NCBI GenBank assembly: GCA_040080075.1
Contig: JBEBJD010000150.1
Span: 1-27,025 of the forward strand
DNA length: 27,025 nucleotides
Origin: JANNFX01 sp040080075
GTDB taxonomy: Bacteria > Pseudomonadota > Alphaproteobacteria > Rhizobiales > Hyphomicrobiaceae
Reading direction: 5' to 3'
The notes under the pieces are model-generated. The model did no database searches. It saw only the letters and a list, made by a program, of their open reading frames with translations, and had not been told where the DNA came from. Shown piece after piece: positions 23,678-27,025 of this stretch (the first letter of the stretch is position 1; each line of letters starts with the position of its first letter). The position numbers were made by a program, and so were the translations under genes.

Positions 23678-24175
23678 ATGCCGCGCATGATCTTGTCAGT
23701 TTTTCTAGGACTAATCCTTCTGGGCTTCACGCAGGCCGGTACTGCTGAAGCTGCCAAGCCCAAAGAGTTTAAGTTCAGCTTCTTCAAGCCCGCCGTCAGC
23801 AAGCCTGTAATTGCAAAGGGCGACGTGAAGGTGGAAATCAGCCGGGACGCTCAGAAGATGAACGTGTATGTCGCGGGGCAGCTCAAACACACGTGGCCGG
23901 TTTCGACGGGACGCAAGGGCTTCAAGACTCCGCGCGGCGCCTTCAAGCCAACTTGGATGACCAAGATGTGGCACTCCAAGCAGTGGCACAATGCGCCAAT
24001 GCCCCACTCTGTGTTCTTCAAGGAGGGCTATGCAATTCACGCCACCTACGAGACGGGCAAGCTCGGACGTCCAGCTTCGCATGGCTGCGTGCGCCTTGCT
24101 CCTCAAAATGCAGCCAAGTTATTCACCATCATCAAAACCCACGGCGAAAAGAAAACCCGCATCGTCGTCAGTTGA
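23678..24175 (+). CDS. Secreted L,D-transpeptidase (YkuD family)
   Basis: A 165-residue exported enzyme. The signal peptide (about 1-25) ends GTAEAA. The YkuD domain (about 48-165) begins DVKVEISRDAQKMNVYVAG and has the complete active site: H121 in YAIHATYETGKLG, then S134-H135-G136-C137-V138-R139 in PASHGCVRLAPQNA. Such enzymes make 3-3 cross-links in peptidoglycan or attach proteins to it. No LysM or peptidoglycan-binding domain is fused. ATG 23678 is chosen because the signal peptide starts there; the upstream open frame adds 18 polar residues. A strong terminator follows. Confidence 0.92.
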   Translation: MPRMILSVFLGLILLGFTQAGTAEAAKPKEFKFSFFKPAVSKPVIAKGDVKVEISRDAQKMNVYVAGQLKHTWPVSTGRKGFKTPRGAFKPTWMTKMWHSKQWHNAPMPHSVFFKEGYAIHATYETGKLGRPASHGCVRLAPQNAAKLFTIIKTHGEKKTRIVVS

Positions 24176-24220
24176 ACGTCCCCGGCCATTACGCCAAGTG
24201 TGAAAGTTGCGATTGACCTG

Positions 24221-24255
24221 ATCGAGGGTGGCCCCATGCCGCCCTCGATTTTTTT
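24221..24255 (+). terminator. Rho-independent terminator after the L,D-transpeptidase gene
   Basis: ATCGAGGGTGGC and GCCGCCCTCGAT pair over 12 bases (one G-U) around a 5-base loop and are followed by a run of seven T residues, 45 bases past the stop codon. Confidence 0.9.
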
Positions 24256-24321
24256 AGCAAGCCAGGGTATGCTTTGCGCGCTGCGGGGTTTGTCAGGAAC
24301 AACTGAACTCCAGGGCCTATA

Positions 24322-24440
24322 AGATCTGCCTGGGAGCTGTCCCTGACTGGAGCCGTGGTTCCAGATATATGGCGCCCACCTTACAATTGTAGGGACCCGG
24401 CGAGATCAACCGTTCCAACGGCCACCGCGGCACTTAGTTC
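24322..24440 (+). ncRNA. ssrS: 6S RNA, boundaries approximate
   Basis: 6S RNA mimics an open promoter and holds sigma-70 RNA polymerase in stationary phase. The location, directly before the 5-formyl-THF cyclo-ligase gene, is the classic 6S position. The sequence has the pieces I recall from alphaproteobacterial 6S: GGAGCCG near 24350, then GGCGCCCACCTT (24371-24382), TGTAGGG and GAGATCAAC. TGCC...GG (24327-24334) can pair with CCGCGGCA (24425-24432) as a closing stem. The ends are not certain; the transcript may start earlier. Confidence 0.7.
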
Positions 24441-24458
24441 TTTGTCAGATTGGGCGTT

Positions 24459-25034
24459 ATGTCAGACGAAAAAAGTGCGCTTCGCGAACGGGCAAAAGCC
24501 GCGCGCAAACTGGCATTTGAGGCGCAAGGGGCATCGGCCAACTCCGCGTTGCGCCAGCATGGATTGGATTTTTTTGAGCTGCCCGCCACACCCGTGGTGT
24601 CTGGTTTTTTTGCTATCCGCGACGAAATTAATCCTTTGCCCTTGATGCTGAAACTGTATCTGGCGGGTTCCAAGCTGGCGCTGCCAGCCATGCTGGGTAA
24701 GGGCAAACCGCTCCTGATGCGCGGCTGGGCTCCGGGCGAGCCGCTTGCTGAGACAACCTGGGGCATTCAAGAGCCGCTAGGCGACGCCGTGGTGCTCGAG
24801 CCGGATGTCGTTCTTGTGCCGTTGCTGGCCTTTGATGAGGAGGGCTACCGCCTGGGGTATGGCGGAGGCTTTTACGACCGCACGCTGGCGGGACTTCGCG
24901 CCAAAAAAAACATTGTTGCCGTGGGGCTCGCCTATGATGAGCAAAAGATCGACGCCGTGCCCCATGAGAGCTATGACCAGCCCCTCGATTGGGTCTTGAC
25001 GCCGTCAGGGCCGCTGAAATGCTCGCGCAGCTAG
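24459..25034 (+). CDS. ygfA: 5-formyltetrahydrofolate cyclo-ligase
   Basis: A 191-residue cytosolic enzyme that converts 5-formyl-THF to 5,10-methenyl-THF with ATP, salvaging folate. Family marks: basic N-terminal helix SALRERAKAARKLAF, the substrate-side GFFAIRDEINPLPLM, VVLVPLLAFDEEGYRLGYGGGFYDRTL (the GYGGGFYDR nucleotide loop), and VAVGLAYDEQ...VPHESYDQPLDWVLTP. Length is normal. ATG 24459 gives the conserved start; a TTG at 24450 is in frame. The gene is probably co-transcribed with the upstream 6S RNA and is 11 bases from the next gene, so they form an operon with the phosphodiesterase. Confidence 0.93.
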   Translation: MSDEKSALRERAKAARKLAFEAQGASANSALRQHGLDFFELPATPVVSGFFAIRDEINPLPLMLKLYLAGSKLALPAMLGKGKPLLMRGWAPGEPLAETTWGIQEPLGDAVVLEPDVVLVPLLAFDEEGYRLGYGGGFYDRTLAGLRAKKNIVAVGLAYDEQKIDAVPHESYDQPLDWVLTPSGPLKCSRS

Positions 25035-25045
25035 CAAGGGTTTGA

Positions 25046-25879
25046 ATGCGTCTTCTTTTTCTGGGTGATGTGGTCGGCCGTGCGGGCCGCAAAGCCGTGG
25101 TGGAGGCTCTGCCTGGATTGCGCCGCCGCTATGGGCTCGATTTCGTTATCGTCAATGCCGAGAATTCGGCCGGCGGGTTCGGCATCACCGAAGCTATCCT
25201 CGAAGAACTTCTCGATGCCGGCGCCGATGCCGTTACGCTCGGCAACCACGCATTCGATCAGAAGGACGCACTGGTCTTCATCGGCCGCCAGCCCAAGCTG
25301 ATACGCCCACTCAATTTCCCCAAGGGTACTCCCGGGCGAGGTGCGGCGCTCATTCAAGGTAAGAGCGGCGCCGAAGTTCTGGTGATCAATGCCATGGGGC
25401 GCGTTTTCATGACAGAACTCGACTGCCCATTCCGCGCCATCGATAACGAAATCACCGCCTGCGCCTTGAAAAGCGGCGCCGACGCCATCTTTGTCGATTT
25501 TCATGCCGAGGCCACAAGCGAGAAGCAGGCGCTTGGTCACTTCCTCGATGGGAGGGTCAGCGTCGTCGTCGGCACCCACACACACAGTCCAACAGCGGAC
25601 GAGCGAGTGTTGCCCGGAGGCACGGCCTACATGTCGGATGCCGGTATGTGCGGCGACTATCACTCGGTGCTGGGCATGGATATCGAGGAGCCCATTCACC
25701 GTTTCATCACCCGCATTCCCCGGGGACGCTTCGAGCCTGCACTTGGCGCTGCCACGGTGTCGGGATTGGCGGTCGAGATCGACGGCCAGACGGGACTTGC
25801 TGTGAAGTGCGGGGCACTGAGGCTCGGTGGTGTGCTGCAAGCGGCTGTGCCCGCGTTCTGGGAACCGCCGGGCACTTGA
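25046..25879 (+). CDS. ymdB: YmdB-type metallophosphodiesterase (TIGR00282 family)
   Basis: A 277-residue cytosolic dinuclear-metal phosphodiesterase; relatives hydrolyse 2',3'-cyclic nucleotides and cAMP in vitro. All metal ligands can be traced: D8 (LFLGDVVGRAGR), E39 and N40 (VNAENSAGG), N67 and H68 (LGNHAFDQ), the His in FVDFHAEATSEKQALG, and the two His of VVGTHTHSPTADE. Length is slightly above the usual 260-265. It starts 11 bases after the cyclo-ligase stop, so co-translation is likely. The 63-base gap to yebC has no terminator. Confidence 0.93.
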   Translation: MRLLFLGDVVGRAGRKAVVEALPGLRRRYGLDFVIVNAENSAGGFGITEAILEELLDAGADAVTLGNHAFDQKDALVFIGRQPKLIRPLNFPKGTPGRGAALIQGKSGAEVLVINAMGRVFMTELDCPFRAIDNEITACALKSGADAIFVDFHAEATSEKQALGHFLDGRVSVVVGTHTHSPTADERVLPGGTAYMSDAGMCGDYHSVLGMDIEEPIHRFITRIPRGRFEPALGAATVSGLAVEIDGQTGLAVKCGALRLGGVLQAAVPAFWEPPGT

Positions 25880-25942
25880 CCTCGGACCCTAGCCTCCGCA
25901 AAAACAGTTCAACTCATTTCAGACCATTATCACGAGACTCCC

Positions 25943-26692
25943 ATGGCCGGTCATTCAGCTTACAAGAACATCATGCACAAAAAGGGCCGCGCAGATGCGG
26001 CCCGCGCCAAGGTCTTTGCCAAACTCGGACGTGAAATCACGGTTGCCGCGAAAATGGGATTACCTGATCCGGCTATGAATGCGCGCCTCCGGCTTGCCAT
26101 CCAAGAAGCGCGTGCCGAGAACATGCCCAAGGACAATATCGAACGTGCGATCAAGAAGGCATCCGGTAACGATACCGCGAACTACGACAGTGTGCGCTAT
26201 GAGGGCTATGCGCCAGGCGGCGTCGCCATCATCGCGGAAGCTCTGACCGACAATCGCAACCGCACGGGCGGCGCGGTGCGTGCCATTTTTACCAAGTATA
26301 GCGGCAACCTCGGCGCCACCGGTTCGGTTTCTCACATGTTCTCCCATGTGGGTGAGATCACTTATAAGGCGGCCGCGGGCTCTCCCGATGCTCTACTGGA
26401 CGCGGCCATTGAAGCAGGTGCGGATGATGTGCAGTCGGATCTGGTTCAGCATGTCATTGTGTGCCCATTCGAGAGTTTAGGAACGGTGGCCGGTGCCCTT
26501 GAATCCAAACTGGGTGAGGCGCTGAGCGTCAGAACAGTTTGGCGCCCCAATCTGACGGCAAGCGTTGATGAAGATAACGCCTCGTCTATTATGAAAATGA
26601 TTGCTGCCCTCGAAGATGATGAAGATGTGCAACACGTCTATGCCAACTTCGACATCTCGGACGAGATCTTGAAGAAGCTGACGGCGGCTTGA
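25943..26692 (+). CDS. yebC: YebC/PmpR-family protein
   Basis: A 249-residue protein of the YebC family, described as transcriptional regulators and, more recently for some members, as helpers of translation at proline-rich sites. The invariant start MAGHSAYKNIMHKKGRADAA, then KLGREITVAAKMG, the MPKDNIERAIKKASG helix, YEGYAPGGVAIIAEALTDNRNRT and the acidic C-terminal DDEDVQHVYANFDI are all intact; length is normal. In many alphaproteobacteria yebC precedes ruvC; here no ruvC follows. Confidence 0.95.
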   Translation: MAGHSAYKNIMHKKGRADAARAKVFAKLGREITVAAKMGLPDPAMNARLRLAIQEARAENMPKDNIERAIKKASGNDTANYDSVRYEGYAPGGVAIIAEALTDNRNRTGGAVRAIFTKYSGNLGATGSVSHMFSHVGEITYKAAAGSPDALLDAAIEAGADDVQSDLVQHVIVCPFESLGTVAGALESKLGEALSVRTVWRPNLTASVDEDNASSIMKMIAALEDDEDVQHVYANFDISDEILKKLTAA

Positions 26693-26703
26693 AGCGTATG
26701 TTT

Positions 26704-26730
26704 GGTGTCTGACCCGGAGTGTCAGACACC
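26704..26730. repeat. GGTGTCTGAC palindrome after yebC
   Basis: GGTGTCTGAC (26704-26713) and GTCAGACACC (26721-26730) are perfect 10-bp arms around CCGGAGT. There is no T-run, so it is either a REP-type element or a Rho-dependent end-stabilising stem. I recall GGTGTCTGAC-type palindromes dispersed in many proteobacterial genomes. Confidence 0.6.
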
Positions 26731-26795
26731 GTTGCCAAAGCCATCCTGAACAAGCTGATGGCGCCCTAGTCGAATTTGGAGAAGGTCCCCTCTCT

Positions 26796-26817
26796 TTGAC
26801 GCGTACTATTGCGTCAA
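26796..26817. promoter_or_regulatory. TTGACGC inverted repeat, operator candidate
   Basis: TTGACGC (26796-26802) and GCGTCAA (26811-26817) are exact arms 8 bases apart, 64 bases before the start of the partial gene at 26881. The left arm also resembles a -35 box, but no well-spaced -10 box is obvious. Confidence 0.4.
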
Positions 26818-26880
26818 CGGAGGGTACGCTAGAGTAGGCAGACGATAGGAGCCGGGTGGGGCATTGATGGGCTGGGATAG

Positions 26881-27025
26881 ATGGTAGACGGCGGATTGTT
26901 TGGTGGCGCTGCAGGAAAGGCCAGCCCGATCAAGCCGAATCGAGCGAAGTTGCGTCAAGCGGTGACGTTGTGCTTGGTGTTCGGTTGCGGGGTGCTTGCT
27001 AGTCCGTTGGGAGCAGGCGGCCAAG
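26881..27025 (+). CDS. Start of a secreted protein, cut by the window end
   Basis: From ATG 26881 the frame stays open to the window edge (48 codons). It reads MVDGGLFGGAAGKASPIKPN then RAKLRQAVTLCLVFGCGVLA and SPLGAGGQ. A basic patch (KPNRAKLR) followed by a hydrophobic core and an A-S/G-A-G exit is a typical signal peptide, though the N-region is long. An in-frame TAG lies just before the ATG (26878-26880), so the start is here or at an internal codon. Mature protein unknown. Confidence 0.5.
   Translation, partial: MVDGGLFGGAAGKASPIKPNRAKLRQAVTLCLVFGCGVLASPLGAGGQ

Overview
The window reads as a chromosome segment of an alphaproteobacterium, most likely order Hyphomicrobiales (Rhizobiales). 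This is inferred from gene content: a BcsS-type outer-membrane protein, a metC/aapJ divergent pair, a 6S RNA in front of the 5-formyl-THF cyclo-ligase gene, and REP-like palindromes of a style I recall from this order. The genus cannot be fixed by eye. Genes are densely packed on both strands with mostly good Shine-Dalgarno sites. No tRNA, rRNA or CRISPR array was seen.

Layout. 1-2805: the 3' part of a bcsS-like gene, a small secreted protein, and a POT-family peptide transporter. 2802-5521: metC (minus) and an AapJ-like binding protein (plus) around a palindrome-rich intergenic region, framed by repeat elements (two REP copies after metC, two CTAGTGT...ACACTAG hairpins after aapJ). 5533-9539: a membrane-anchored hypothetical protein, then a minus-strand pair, a VWA-domain protein and a smaller secreted protein, built from the same roughly 85-residue beta-type repeat. 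9664-13897: nitroreductase, a transglycosylase-related protein lacking the catalytic part, NAD kinase, CutA, and a membrane-anchored peptidoglycan-binding-like protein.

13898-19096 is the accessory part. It holds an 850-base gap with little coding potential, a four-TM protein ending in a primase-type winged-helix-like domain, a complete-looking group II intron (about 1.9 kb) with its reverse transcriptase/maturase, and an A+T-rich stretch with two small membrane proteins.

19097-27025 returns to housekeeping and envelope genes: a secreted HEXXH metalloprotease-like protein, a LysM lipoprotein, a Kef-type K+/H+ antiporter with RCK domain, a mini-RTX protein with its own terminator, a secreted L,D-transpeptidase, 6S RNA, 5-formyl-THF cyclo-ligase, a YmdB-type phosphodiesterase, YebC, and the start of another secreted protein cut by the window end.

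Envelope biology is the common theme: cellulose-associated outer-membrane protein, L,D-transpeptidase, LysM and peptidoglycan-binding proteins, VWA surface protein, RTX protein. The strongest leads are the VWA/repeat-protein pair, the membrane-tethered winged-helix protein beside the intron, and the metC-aapJ locus where the permease genes are missing and palindromic elements sit at the break.
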